64,000 nucleotides of DNA from Siphonodentalium dalli (GCA_032622095.1 CP136061.1:58667301-58731300); one strand, 5' to 3'; shown: positions 32,740 to 45,668, counted from the stretch's first letter. Numbers and translations are program-made. Notes: a model not told the origin generated them from the sequence alone.

Positions 32740-35076
32740 TCTGAGCTGTTGGATTTTTACAGAGCCAACATCATCAATTTCTGAATGTTATTTTTCTACA
32801 TTGAACAGTATAGACTATATTTTTTTCCCGAAGAGATCAAATAAATCTCACATATTCAATCCTATTTGAGTCCATGAAACTTGAACAAAACGACTATAAC
32901 TGGAAGATGGACTTTCTTCATTCAAACTTGAAAATATAGATCTCATTGCTCCTGTTATCAATTTCTATGTCACTCCTGTTACTAAGACTATAACAAGGAA
33001 TTATATGAGGGTGTAAAGTAGCCTTCTCGAGAAACCTGCCACCAGAGGGAAGGTCATCAGATAGGTAATCCCAACAAAAGTCAAAATAGCAGTGTTTTGA
33101 AATCATTTATGCATACCGGAGCACATTAATGAACAAATGAGGCAAGTAGGTTAATTGTTAGTCACTCCTGTTACCACAATATCATTTCTTTCATCATGTT
33201 CGATGTATTAGAAATACGTTTTTCATATTCTAGAATGAGTCTTTTATGCAAATCATAAGTGTTTAGTTTTCAAATCCAGATACATTTTTTAGAAATTTGT
33301 CATTAACTGCCATATCTGTCACTGTCACACCTGTTACTTTTTTGGTAACAGGAGTGACAGTAACAGGTGCTACAATGCATATTTATTGCCAACAACCCTT
33401 TGATTAGCCAGTTCTTGTCAATGAAGATGACCACAAGTCAGTAGTCATCACTTTTCATCACAAGAAGGAAATTCAATATAATCCATTTGAAAAAAAAATG
33501 AAGTAATATATGTTTTATATTTGTTGTTTGATATCTTGCACCCCCACCCCTATTCAGGCAATGGTCAACTTCATTAAATTTGCCACATATAAAATATCAG
33601 AAATTGATAGCACAGTTCTGTTCAAAATAAAGACCATAAATATAAGTATTGTGTTATACAGCTTCTAGCTATATCTTAATTAAATAAAAAAGTCACATGT
33701 GGCCTACTAGTATTGAAGAGTCAAATGGATATGAACGATTTGGTATTCTGGTTTGATTCAATATAAGATTTTAGACTATTTCCAACAAGAGTCACATCAA
33801 AGATGCAGGGACTAGTCTTGGTGGCTACAGCAAAAATCTTTTGATATTTATTCCAAGTTATGCCACCAACAAGCAAAACAGTTGCATACTTTTATAAATA
33901 GTCTTAACTCTCAATATAAACCACAGACAGACCAATTTATACAGGGTGAAAACCCAAACTAATCTTTATCTGAATCAGCCTATGAGTCCAGTTGTATCCA
34001 TCTGTTGAGGCCCACCAGTCGAGTGCCAGCCAGAGTATTGACCTGGCCAAACATAGTTAGTTTTTACTGAAGATGATCACATATAAAAGCAAGATTCTTG
34101 AGTGACATAACATTATTGTGTACCAAAATTCACTGTATATGGCAACATTGTGAAAACCAGGAGGGTCATTCCTGTTACCAATGTCACTCCTGTTACCAGT
34201 GCATATCTATATTTTATTAAAAAAATACTCATCCAAAGAAAACAGTTATTATTATATTGGGATTGGTACAAAGTGCCGATACTTATGCAAATTTGATAAA
34301 CTCGGAACTCTTAAGTTCATGGCCTACAGACTAATAAGTTTTGTACTTTTATGCAATAAATGTGTGAGTTGACCCATGCTTATAGAGATTTTAAACATAT
34401 TCACTATGATGAGATTATTCAAGCTCAATTATTTCCAAGAAGTAACAAAAGGTAATAACAATAAATATATTTTAGTCGTATGAAATGACTGCTATTGGTG
34501 TAAGCGGATTGTTGTTAGTTAGTAACAGGAGTGACATATTTTACTACTTTGCTTGATTAAGTCATGGATGGTTATAAAAAAAAACATTTCATACCCTATC
34601 TGTCTTCCTTATCCTGCTATTTTCACAGTTTTTCATCAAACTTTGGGATGGGTCCCCAATTTCTCTTTGAACAATTTGTGTTGGAGGGGTGAGTCAGATT
34701 GGAAATGAAAAAAACTTGCGTTCCAGGGGTCCCCCTCCCCCTCGATGCAGCTAAGCATAATTTTGGGTGCAATCTCTTATTTGAAATGAAATTTACATAA
34801 CTTTGAGGGTGTTGACAAGATAGAGTTCCCCCTCTTGGTATGCTCCAACAGTTTTTGCAAGATTTTTGTTGTATAAATAGCCCCTAAAAGTAAAACTTCC
34901 CCAATCTTGTGATAAGAAATTCTAGCTTTTCCGAGCAGGTGTCCTCTATTCTTATATAAAACTTCATAAGAGACACCTATCTTTAAGACAATTGGCCAAA
35001 AAATTCAAGGAATAAAATCTTGGACAATACTGTTTGTTAATACATTTAATAAATTAAAAGTCGAAAAAGGACTTAA
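32740..35076. other. Intergenic stretch with scattered GTCACTCCTGTTAC words
   Basis: No gene is supported. The word GTCACTCCTGTTAC or a one-base variant is found at 32,969, 33,161, 33,324, 34,165 and 34,183, and in reverse at 33,345 and 34,522. The pair at 33,324 and 33,345 forms a hairpin. Nothing else is recognised. Confidence 0.65.
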
Positions 35077-35411
35077 AGGGGTACTGTAGACTAAATGCGG
35101 CCATTTATGGGATCATCTTCTATTATACTCAACAGAATATATGCAATGAATTTAAGCCATGGATGAGTGCAAAATACACTCATTTGCTTTATGAACGATG
35201 TAAACAACATGTCAATTATAATGAAAATGATTTAATGATTCAAGTCATTAACTCGTTTTAATTATAATTACCATGATGTTTACATAGTTTATAGAGCACA
35301 CAAGTGTATTTTGCACTCATCCATGGATTAAATTCATTCATTTGTTGCATATATTCTGTTGAGTGTAATAGGATGGTCCTGTAAATGGCCAGATTTAGTG
35401 TCAGTCCCCCT
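35077..35411. mobile_element. TTAA-flanked hairpin MITE next to the THAP gene end
   Basis: Termini AGGGGTACTG and CAGTCCCCCT are inverted repeats flanked by TTAA (35,073-35,076 and 35,412-35,415). The interior folds with 'CCATGGATGAGTGCAAAATA' and its complement. It lies about 125 bp beyond the THAP stop codon, so it may be part of the 3' untranslated region. Confidence 0.8.
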
Positions 35412-35536
35412 TTAATCACTCTGTTAAAAAAAAGAGAGGGAAGATATGGTCTGAAGGGGCTGTCAATATTGCAATTTTGTTCATTAGTTCAACCTGAAAT
35501 ACAAATATGGCATTATGATGGTGTCCATAATATCGG

Positions 35537-37055
35537 TTAGAAAATGCTGTCAGAAATTTCTATGTCGAGATTTAGACTCAGCTTGATGTCCACAAATTTC
35601 CACTTGCCGTTCTTAGATCGAACAGGAAAAGATTCCTTATGAATAACCTGTGAAGTGTGATCTCCTGTCTTGATAGACTTCATCTTATTGAGTAGTTCTC
35701 GGACGTTCTGACAGATCTTGTCCACAGATATTTCCTTTCTTTTGTGCTGAGCACTCGTCCCCAGTTCCGTTCTCTGATATGATCTAGTTCTCGCAGTAGA
35801 ACCATTTCCAGATAAATCCATGTTATCACAGAGGGAGGATGCTCCTAGAAACTCAACATCTTTGTCAACCAATGCTGACGAAGAATCACATTCATTTTCA
35901 GAAATATCACAAGTGCTATTGCCATGGTCATTTTCCATACCATGCTCATTATTCGTGACACACTCGTCTTCCATGTCAAGTTCACCTGCTATCAAGTCCA
36001 GGTAATTAAGATAGTCATCCTCGTCACCAACGTCGATCTCATCTGGCTCAAAATCAGAGTCTCTGCCGTCACATTCAGATGATGGAGTGGATTTTTCAGA
36101 TTCCAGAAAACTGTCCGTTTTTGAAGTTTTTAGGTTCCTCTCTTTATAACTCTTAGGTTCAGAAATGTTATGTACAGTTTCACTGCAACAGGAACTGTTC
36201 GTCACTTTGTTTGATGCTTTAAAAGCATAGTGAGGAATAACCTGCCTTGGTTTACTAACTCTGGTATCTTGGTTATCAGATGTTAAATGGTTATTACATG
36301 TAACTCTGGTAACTTGGTTACCTGACGTTGTATGGTTACTACATGTAACTCTAGAATCTTGGTTACCTGGCATTGAATGGTTGGAAAATCTGGCATCTTC
36401 GTGGTCAGATGTTGGATGGTTACTACATGTAAGTCTTGTGTCATGGTTACCAGATGTTAATTGACTATTAACTCTGGTACATTGGCTACCAAGCTTTGAT
36501 TCCATAATGGTCCTGGTAGAAACACTGGACACTGTTGAAGTGTTATCATCTTTGGCCATCGTAACTATTCCATGTGTGTTACTTTGATATACTGTGGGTG
36601 TATTCCTTGATGGAGTGTCAGAGTTCGGAGAATGAGTGGCGTTTTTTTCACATATGTTACTATCATATACAGTGGGAATGTTTAGTGATAGACTATCATT
36701 GTTCTTTGGTGGAGTAATGATTTTGTCACATATACTTCCTTGATATACAGGATATACTGTGTGAATGATTCTTGATGAATTATCAGAGCTATGTAACAAT
36801 GAATTGTCTGTATCACTACTCAATAGTTCTTCCTTCACAGTGAAATTCAGCTCTGAAGATTGAATTTTGTGAGAGGACATATCATCAGGCAATTGGTTTT
36901 GAGTTGTGGTCACAGATGTCGCAGAAAACATTGCTGGTTCACACATTGATTTAGCACCTATAAACAGACTGTCATTGGTGAAGAATTCTGACGGCTCTTT
37001 CTTTATCTCTATCTCAGCAGTCTCTTCGGCTGAGGGTTTCTGAAAAAGAGGAGCA
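35537..37055 (-). CDS. THAP gene exon 5 (terminal, acidic tail)
   Basis: Codes residues 336-841 of the predicted protein and the stop. Two acceptors are possible: after TTCTTCAG (exon from 37,055, phase-compatible with exon 4) or after CTTTTTCAG (exon from 37,039, phase 0). The frame is open upstream of the first Met, giving a leader that contains IKKEP (353-357). A second SUMO-consensus site VKEE is at 409-412. Three spaced 'TVY.SN' segments and four 'TR(V/L)TCSNH' type segments (539-602) are degenerate internal repeats. Residues 663-717 are strongly acidic (EPDEIDVGDEDDY). The last 60 residues look helical and end in DIEISDSIF. No known catalytic domain is visible. The length, bias and lack of stops over 500 codons support a real exon. 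Confidence 0.83.
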
Positions 37056-38547
37056 CTGAAGAATTACTTATTTACTTATTTTAAGACATATAATGGACTT
37101 GTTCAGGTGCATAAAATTGACAAGTTAGTACTCAGGCACTATGCCAACCTGGGGAATGTAGTATTGTACTAACATCGCCGAAAATTTCAAAGAAATCAAC
37201 AATACCACTCCATAGAAAACATCGTCTGAAGTATGCTCAATTGTGAATATCTCGATTCAGGACGCAACTATCGGTGATAAACTAACAGAAATTATTTCAC
37301 CACCGAGAGTCATTGCATTTAATTAATATATAAGAATGATGATGTGTGTTGTCAAATTGGTTTATTGTTGGTAAAAATAACTACTTTGAGCAAGATTATT
37401 GTCAATTTCTATTTGATCACCCTACAGGAGTGTTTCATATCACTATAATTTTATGCGGCTCATTTGGCTCACTGTGAATAGCTTTGATTTTGTTGGCCTC
37501 AATTTTCGTGGTATGTTATAAAAAGACTATTTCGTGGAGACTTGAATTTGTGGGTCCACGTCAACAGGCCCTACAATTAGGGTTGCCACGACAATGAGTT
37601 TTCGTAATCGACTAATCGACCGTTATAATCGGCGGTTAGTCGATTAATCGTTGATATATGCAGCCCATATTACACCCAGGTAAACATGTGATAACTGCAA
37701 AATTACAATGTCTACTTTATAAACTGTCAGTCAGCAGGCTTGTCATTCTGAGCCTCCCGCCCCTCATTGGCCACCTAAACTGAAATTTGCATGGCAGGTA
37801 AATGTCCTCCCGCTATTCCCGCAGACGAGAATTTGTAAAAATATCTGTCCAGTCAATCAATGTTCCCCGTGAACACGCATCGCGGTGCCACTGAAATCGT
37901 GTGGAACTGTCGCATACTTTTTGAAACGGACTATAGTTAGTTTTGAAGAGAATACCATTGTGTATCGATTGCTTCACCCGACATATATATAGCACTTAAT
38001 TTGATTTTGCGGGATTAGGTGTCTGCTGTACTTTTAGTTTTGTTATTCAAACTGCGTGCAGGCGGTTACCACTTTGGAGAATGTAATGCATGTAGCACTA
38101 ACAAGTGACGACACAAACTTGTTACTGATAACTGTCCAGTAACTTTGAACATTCCATGACTTTGTCAATAATGGTGAACGTTTTACAGTATGAGATTTGA
38201 AAAATAAAATATAGATGCATTCCGATGCAAGTCGTTCATTATGGATATAATGATCGCTAATTACCAATCCATAGGAACATAAATTCACAGTTAAACATAA
38301 TTTATAAACAATGACAAGGCTGTGACACGGCATAAAAGCAAAGGATGCCGCTTTCCCGCCACTGACTGAGAACATGTGACACACCGAAATCTTTGAAGAT
38401 GACCGCCAAACTTCGGCTGTGACATCAAAGGATCAAAGGAAGCCGCATCAGAAGTGGTAAGAGAACAGGCTGTCGGGTGGTAAATTGTGCTACCAGTACA
38501 TACACTGTTGACTTTTACTTCCAGGCATGGCATTTGCGCATAGTACT

Positions 38548-39324
38548 GCTGAAGGAGTCACTCTCACCATAAAAAGTGCTGAAGGGTACACAGGGTTTGA
38601 AAATGTGCTGAAGGGTACACAGGGTTTGTGATCGGCACGAACACCATTACTTAAATTGTGTTTATGAAAGTCTGGCGCCCATACGCAGTTTGTTTTCAGT
38701 ACATTTTACAGCCGTCATTGGCTAAGGCAATCAGCAATGCCAAAGTCATTTGCTGAAGCAAACCGGGTCACTACAAAGGGTTGCCGTAGCAGATTGCCGA
38801 AGCCAAACTATTTGAATTAAGAGGGCTGATTTTAATATTCATTGGAAAGTAAACAATTATTCTCGAACAGAAATCATGGCAGATACGAAAACTGAATGTC
38901 CTTTAGTGCCACCGCACACGCTGCGATTAAAATCGTAAGTGGGGAAAATCGCAGGAGGAAGCATCCAATGCGCATGCCCACGACAATATCGTAGCCAAAT
39001 CATAGCAATCAAGCACTGTTTGATTTTACCAGGAAAATCGTGGCATGACTTTGGCAACGCGCGCGATCGTAGCTGTCACATGACCATTGTCGCACTGGTC
39101 ATGTTGTAAATACCACGAAAATCGTAGCTGCAAAGATCGCAGCACCGTAGCGTCTGCGGGCAAGCTACGATTTCTCCACCTACGATTTTCCCCACTTACG
39201 ATTTTAATCGTAGCGTCTGCGCTGGCACTTAGAACGACATTTCAAACCCTGTGTACCCTTCAGCACATTTTGAAAATCCTGTGTACCCTTCAGCACTTTT
39301 TTTGGTGAGAGTGACCCCTTCAGC
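38548..39324. mobile_element. Mutator-like MITE, 777 bp, nested in the hAT-like element
   Basis: Inverted ends GCTGAAGGAGTCACTCTC and GAGAGTGACCCCTTCAGC, with a 9-bp duplication CATAGTACT (38,539-38,547 and 39,325-39,333). Each subterminal zone carries 'GCTGAAGGGTACACAGG' twice. A 9-bp duplication is typical of Mutator-type elements; the assignment rests on it alone. Confidence 0.82.
38906..39228. mobile_element. Harbinger-like MITE, 323 bp, innermost of three nested elements
   Basis: Ends GTGCCACCGCACACGCTG and its near-complement finishing GCGCTGGCAC, flanked by TTA on both sides (38,903-38,905 and 39,229-39,231). The arms contain 'CGATTAAAATCGTAAGTGGG'. TTA/TAA 3-bp duplications are typical of PIF/Harbinger. 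Base composition (many CG dinucleotides) differs from the surroundings. Confidence 0.82.
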
Positions 39325-39829
39325 CATAGTACTGCTTAAATAAACAACCACACCCCCCCCCTTGGGCGATTAGTCAACGAAAGTAAATAACCGTCGACCA
39401 CCACACCTGTCGAAGGTTAGTCGATTAATCAAATAATCGTGGCAAGCCTACCTACAATAGCAGGTTTATGACATCTTTGTGTAGACATTATTGAGAAATC
39501 GGACCCCCAGATATTCCGTCGCTGAAAGGGCATCACACAATAAGTGCACTAATAGCAACCGGCTTCATTTCACATGCTGGTGAGGTTGTAATTTATTGTT
39601 GCCTGTAACCTGTGCATGGTGAATCCATTAGCTTTTATTAAGAGACCAATTTATTGAGCATGTTTTATACAAACTATTATATGGATCAGACAACGTTATA
39701 TACCGGTAAAACAATTATGAATAGGCCACTGAAGTTAAAGTTAATTATGTTTCATCTCGTCTTCCGTGTTTTTTGTCCACCCATTTTACGACAACAGACT
39801 GTATGTCCGATCTTCATTTTCATCTTGTA

Positions 39830-40172
39830 CAGTAATGCCCTAATTAATCGACTCCTTTAACCACATCAGAATTATGGGTAACTTTTCAGGATTTAGTCGA
39901 AAATATGGCTTGTTGCCATTCATCGGAAAGCTCTCCGGGAGAACTTTCCGATGAATGGCAACAAGCCATATTTCCGACTAAATCCTGAAAAGTTACCCAT
40001 AATTCTGCTGTGGTTAAAGGAGTTGATTAATTATGGCTTGTTGCCATTCATCGGAAAGCTCTCCGGGAGAACTTTCCGATGAATGGCAACAAGCCATATT
40101 TCCGACTAAATCCTGAAAAGTTACCCATAATTCTGCTGTGGTTAAAGGAGTTGATTAATTAGGGCATTACTG
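39830..40172. mobile_element. CAGTAATG mariner-like MITE with duplicated hairpin
   Basis: Flanked by TA at both ends with intact CAGTAATGCCCTAA termini. The hairpin part from 'ATGGCTTGTTGCCATTC' to 'GGAGTTGATTAATTA' is present twice in tandem (about 39,903-40,033 and 40,034-40,160), making the element 343 bp instead of about 200. Confidence 0.87.
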
Positions 40173-40259
40173 TATATTGAGACTTACTTTACCAACTCTT
40201 GAGTCAATTATTTTGTTTGATGATTGGGTCAAACCACGAAATCAATAAATATACCCCTA

Positions 40260-40605
40260 CGATTTAACCTCTTCATTGCTAAATGACATTATGTCATCGT
40301 GTGCTGGGCTGTTGACTTTATTGCCATTTTCCAGTGGGAAAATATAACGGGAATTATGATAAGAACCATAAAACTGACTCAGTTGAAAGGCTATTATCAT
40401 TCACAATCATGAACATCATACACTGTTTGAAACTTTGAGATAGTTATTCCGATGCACTATGAGTTCCAGTTATGTATAATGGCCTACTGCTAGTGTGCTG
40501 TCAGAAGTACGTCTGTAGTACCTATGGACCATATAGCACATGGCGTGCACTTTTACGTCCGTAATAGTTATTGACGTCATAGCAGCGAAGAGGTTTTAAA
40601 AACGG
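40260..40605. mobile_element. Possible MITE with TTAACCTCTTC ends
   Basis: 'TTTAACCTCTTCATTGCTA' at 40,264 and 'ATAGCAGCGAAGAGGTTTTAA' type sequence at about 40,578-40,600 are inverted, each with ATGACAT or GACGTCAT just inside. The right flank is TTTTAA rather than TTAA, so the target duplication is uncertain. Confidence 0.45.
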
Positions 40606-42804
40606 AGTATTAGGATTTGGGTGAAATGGATATCAAATCATACCCAAAGTGATAAATTTCAATATTTTGCTGAAAACATACTTTCTGATTAATAATATTC
40701 CAGTCAGCGAGGGTTTCTGTTTGTTTCTGTATTGAAAATTTGTATGTAGCCAAGATGTGACTTCATTACATGATGTTGTGCATGGATAATAGATCTGATA
40801 AGTATTCAGAGAACTCAGAGATACCATCTGTCAGGATCGGATTGAACAGGATCATTTTTACAAAATACACATGAACAGTGTTCGCGCTGTCGGTAGCCAA
40901 ATTAGCCAATGGCTAATCTTTTTCGAATTTGGCTAATAAAAATTTCATTTGGCTAAAATTTTGGCTAAACTTTTTTTAACCCAAATGGAGACTGAAAGCA
41001 TGGAGCCAGAAAGCTAATTAATAAAAGCGCTCAATAGATCGACATTCAAGACGAAGTTAGGTGACGAAAGTATTTCATTATTTTCGTACTTATGAAATAT
41101 CGTACAAAGGGAAACCCGATCGACAACTCTATCAACCTAGAGATCACAAAGTGATATGCAATCATCTTTAGTTTTCACAAGACGGACATTCAAAGACGCA
41201 TGGACATTAAACCGACCGTGGTTGAATTATAACAATGTGAAGAAAGCAATGTTTTGTAAAGTGCATTGACGCCGGTATATAAGCAATTTGTTCGTAACAG
41301 GCTGTTTTAATCTGGAGAAATATTACGTCACTCTGCACGAAGCAGCAAAAGGTCATTATTAATTTTTACATTTAATCCCCTAATCCCCCATTCAGCCCAT
41401 TGTCTGTCTGGTCACTCACGGCGCGCCTGCACAATGCATGTTTATGATGACATTGTATTTATGACGGTCAAGGTTTATGAGCACCAAGTGTAAGACAATA
41501 GCTTAATCAGCCAAATGTGAATAACGGGACAGATATTTTGTGGCTATTTGTCGTCAATACCGATACAGTCAAAATAATATGCATGCTTTTACGACAGATT
41601 GTAATTTGATAATCGCGTAACAATATTAAGTTATTAGTTTCCAGATGTCAATTAGATATTTTCGCAAGGATAAATATTTAATGATTTAAAAAAGATATTG
41701 ATATTAAAAAAAAAAAATAATGACATTAAGAAGGACAAATGGGTCATTTTTATATAACGCTTAATCACATGAGTCCCTATGTGCTAACAGTTACATTATT
41801 ACGAGCGATGTGGTCCGAAGGGTGTGCCAAAGGATTTAGTCGTGCAAAAAGTTAAATCCCAGATGGCTGCCATGTTTTTCATTTAAATCATTCAAAATCG
41901 ACAGCTCCAATCTAAATGTGTTTCCTCAACATGCACGTGAACTTTTAAACTAAACAATTTCCAATAAAGGTGGGTGCCAATGGATTCAAATATGAACTCT
42001 AAGATGACTGCTTTGTCCATATTTTTTTAAGAATTACGCGGAATTTTGGAAAAAAATTATGACTCCCAACTAGAGGTCAGCCCGAAGATCCATATGAAGT
42101 CATAGATCGGCTGAGAGATGTGCCCTTTAGGGTGTGCTAAAGGAAATTGTTGATAGACGGATGCACATACGCAAGCATGGATGGACACCAACAAATGGTA
42201 ATAGCATAAACTTGTTAAGTTGAGATAAAAAATGACGAATAACCAGTCTATGAAGATAAGTCATCAATCAATGTCTGAATATCTCCTGCGATTTCCAGGA
42301 ATTGAAGTTTAGAAACATGATGGCTAAGAATTAGGACTTAATTATGTAGTAAATATACAGTCATGACCACATTACTTCAGCAGGGTGTAGATATGGGAAA
42401 AGTGGAAGCGTTTAATTGTATTTAAATATTGTATATTGTAATCATATTCATGGGTGTTCAACCATGGTAAATTTCAACAGCGCTCAGTTTCTGATTGGTT
42501 CATATGCTAAGTAGCTGAATGTCGAACTATATTTCTATTTGTCCTGATGTTAGGTATGTGTACGTACCGCTCGGTTTCTAATTGGATCTGATGTTGGGTA
42601 TATTTCTTCCGTAGGCACTTCATAATGCTGCTGCCTGCACAACTCATCCTCGCTGGAAAAAAATTGTTTGACCGTATTAACCACCAACATAAATTAGAGA
42701 ATAAATGCAATAGTTAAAGATGGTGTACTTCTCTGAACTTTCCATAGTGAAGTTTGTACTAAGTTAAACTCATTGCTGTAAAAAACTGATCAACTATACA
42801 TGTA
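40606..42804. other. Intronic stretch; eroded repeats only
   Basis: Lies within the last THAP intron. 40,890-40,985 has six 'TTGGCTAA' or 'TTAGCC' words forming a hairpin. 41,815-42,230 is an eroded forward copy of the AAGTTGAGCTA-ended element ('GCCAAAGGATTTAGTCGTGC' to 'GCTAAAGGAAATTGTTGAT'). No exon is supported. Confidence 0.55.
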
Positions 42805-43946
42805 AGGCCAAACAAAAAAAGGGTTTTGATTCTCGGGCATAGCCGCGTCTGGAAAAAAGGCCCGCGTTGAACCATTTTATTACGATTTTCAATTTGACCG
42901 AAGCTGTCAAATGATAACATGAAAATAGGAAACTAGAAAACAGAAATTAGTTATGTTTCAAACATCAAATATGATAGACATACAATGGTGTATGTGTTGG
43001 TATTCAAAAACAGACACTAGGCAACGATAACTACCAGGTATATTGTCACCACAAGCTGCCCAAACCCCAAGTTTATTAAGTCAAATGTGTTCAAATATTT
43101 CGGCATTTTATCAATTCGAAAAGGTAGATAACCCACTTTTCGTGCGGTAAACAATTCTGAGATTTCAAATTTCGGGAACGCAAACCGAAAAAAAATATGG
43201 TGCGTATTGGCGATGTGTATGCTGGTTTAATATTTGAAGTTATTATGGCTAGCATGTATTGAGGTACATAATACTTATTCAGATACGGCAGAATAAGTCA
43301 TTCTAAACTTTCTATGAAGATCACTATATCTTTTCGTTTCAATTGTATTCACGTTCAGTATTTTTATTTGAGTAATTGAACCGGATATTTAGTTCTGTTT
43401 GTTGTTATCAAACATGCTTGTTACGAAACAATATTAAGAAACGCAAATATGCTCATCCCATTAAATGTGACAACAGGTGATAAAACGTTAGTAGACTGGT
43501 CCATCTACCACGTTGAGAACGATCTTACCCAAAGCCAGCTCAGGAAAAAAAGATATATACTATAAAAGGTACATACATATATCAAATATATCAACAACAG
43601 TAAATTGAAATATACATTGTATATATATATATATATATCATTCTGGTAAATCCCTATATGATGTACGGATAGTACAATGTCATATATTTATGTCATTCTT
43701 TATTTCAGATTTGATGTACTGGTAGTACAATGTGATATTATGGTCATTCTTTATAGTGGAATACATTAGTTTATATCAAATCAATGTTCTCCTTACATTT
43801 TCTTAACCTGGGAAGGTATAATAACCCATGCTAACTATGGGCATTATCCCCATAACAAAAATAAAAAATAAAAATAAAACCCTCACTCCCTCATCGATTC
43901 TCAAAAAAAATTGCCTGAGAATCAAATCCCTTTTTTTGTTTGGCCT
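42805..43946. mobile_element. Inverted-repeat element with AGGCCAAACAAAAAAAGG ends, 1.14 kb
   Basis: The left end AGGCCAAACAAAAAAAGG and right end CCTTTTTTTGTTTGGCCT are complementary, continuing through 'TTGATTCTC.GGCA'. Flanks read ATGTA at 42,800-42,804 and 43,947-43,951, a possible 5-bp duplication. The interior includes a (TA)n run at about 43,619-43,640 and no coding frame. The superfamily is not determined. Confidence 0.68.
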
Positions 43947-44035
43947 ATGTAACAAATATTTGATATATGAAATTGATTAAAATTGATTAAAAATACGGGC
44001 GGCGTTCCCTGTGGGTATAAGTGTTAAAATAGTCA

Positions 44036-44215
44036 CATCCACTAAAACCGCCACAAACAGAAAGAATATTATTATTTATATAATAGACAGATGTTGTTCT
44101 TATATCAATCATAAATATTGCATAGATTGCATGTTATTGTCACTTTTGTACCCTTGGTTATGTAAACAAACATCAAAAAAGTTATGTTACGATTGTTTAT
44201 AGACAAACTCTCGAA
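44036..44215 (+). repeat. Dispersed repeat, inverted partner of about 4,640-4,880
   Basis: Shares 'CCGCCACAAACAGAAAGAAT', 'GCATGTTATTGTCAC' and 'TTATGTAAACAAACATC' with the reverse strand of the earlier region. Non-coding. The remaining intron sequence around it, from about 44,216 to 45,219, shows no feature. Confidence 0.65.
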
Positions 44216-45223
44216 CTACCGTATCGTCCAATGAAAATGTTTCGTTGTGCTGTGGTATGTGTAGATAAAAATATTGGCGCAATCAACAATAGCATTCAAA
44301 TCACACCAAATTGTATTTTACTCGACCCATTCTACCCGCTGTCCGTTCAAAATGAAGCTAATTCACGTTACTTCATGATTGGGAAATGATCTGACAGAAA
44401 ACGTGTACAAAATATAATTGTTCTCGCAAAGAGATGAATATTTTTCAATCCAGTTAGTATTTTCTCCTAACCTATATATGGTCGTACTTACCAAATAAGG
44501 ATTATTACGATGAATCGTATTGAGAGTTGTAAGTTGTAAGAGCACCAAATTAGGAGTTTAACAACCAACGTAAAGCGCGCTAATCTCAATAAGGAAATGG
44601 CGCAATATCGTGATTCATCTTATAAACAATCCACTGCGCTTTTTCAACAAACTAAACAACAATTGACCTGTATTTTCTCGGACACAAAATGTGTTTTGTG
44701 AATATTATCGCAGTCATGTCATCATAATGCTATACTATTAGTATATTCTTGAGGAAATTATCATAATTTGATCATGTTATTTCTAAATTATAACTATAAT
44801 GAAGGCCACCCATCCTATTAAGTGTTTAGTTGACATAAAACAAATCAGGTTGGTTTTCATGTATATATATTTTTCATCATCACATGACCGATCAAATAAA
44901 AAGGAAGTTGACAGGAAAAATATCTCGGTTTCCAAACATTATGATCCGTTCTCGCTGATCTGTGAGCTTTTTAGGACAGGGTCAGGGGAAATTATATAAA
45001 TATAATATTTTCTTATATAAATACCAATTTAATATGGTCAGGTATGACAAATTGTTTGCCCTCATCATTGTAAATGATGTCTCTGATTGTGACAGCATCT
45101 AAGTATTTCTGGATAGAGTCAGATATTTTTATTGCCATTGGCTGTGTTTGTGGAAAAAGAGTTAACGCAGTGCACGGTGCTCACGAAACAATTTGTGGCT
45201 GTAATTTACATGAGAAAAATTAA

Positions 45224-45668
45224 CCCTTTCAGTGCCAGGTCCGATTTTTGTATCAACCCATATACCCTGTGCCAATGCATTCTCTTATATATGCGAGTCG
45301 ACCATAGGTCGCCTCGCATACATAAGAGAATGCATTGGTCTAACAATTTTTCATCATCTGTTATTATTTTTTACAATTTTTTACAATTTTAATAATTTTT
45401 TCTTATATTCTTTAGCGGACATATTTTGTAGGTTTAGTGCCAGGGTATCTCACGTTTTTCATGGGCATCAAAATTATTACTATGAATACTTGGTGATATT
45501 TTTGAGTTATAACATGCCCCTAAGGTTTTATCCAGTTTGTTTTTAAATTTGCTATAGCGTGCTTAAGCATACCCAAAAAAAATTCAACCCAAAAAAATCT
45601 AAAAAAAATGGCCGATTTTACAGACCGTAAATTAGGGCCGATGAGATCGGCCTCTGACACTGAAAAGG
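45224..45668 (+). mobile_element. TTAA-flanked CCCTTTCAGTG element, 445 bp
   Basis: Ends CCCTTTCAGTGCCAGG and CTGACACTGAAAAGG are inverted and flanked by TTAA (45,220-45,223 and 45,669-45,672). The interior includes the TATATATGCGAG hairpin and a 'GGGCCGATGAGATCGGCC' palindrome. A truncated sister is at 14,825. It ends about 70 bp from the exon 4 splice donor of the THAP gene. Confidence 0.82.

Larger units (their letters stand above)
37578..39450. mobile_element. Non-autonomous hAT-like element, 1,873 bp, in the last THAP intron
   Basis: Termini TAGGGTTGCCACGA and TCGTGGCAAGCCTA are inverted repeats with exact 8-bp duplications CCTACAAT (37,570-37,577 and 39,451-39,458). Subterminal zones on both sides repeat 'AGTCGATTAATCG'. 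Its interior is broken by a Mutator-like MITE (38,548-39,324). No transposase frame remains. Confidence 0.88.

Noticed and set aside
40880-40985. TTGGCTAA-rich hairpin as the end of a hAT-like element
   Set aside because: Only one end is visible; no complementary terminus or target duplication was found nearby.
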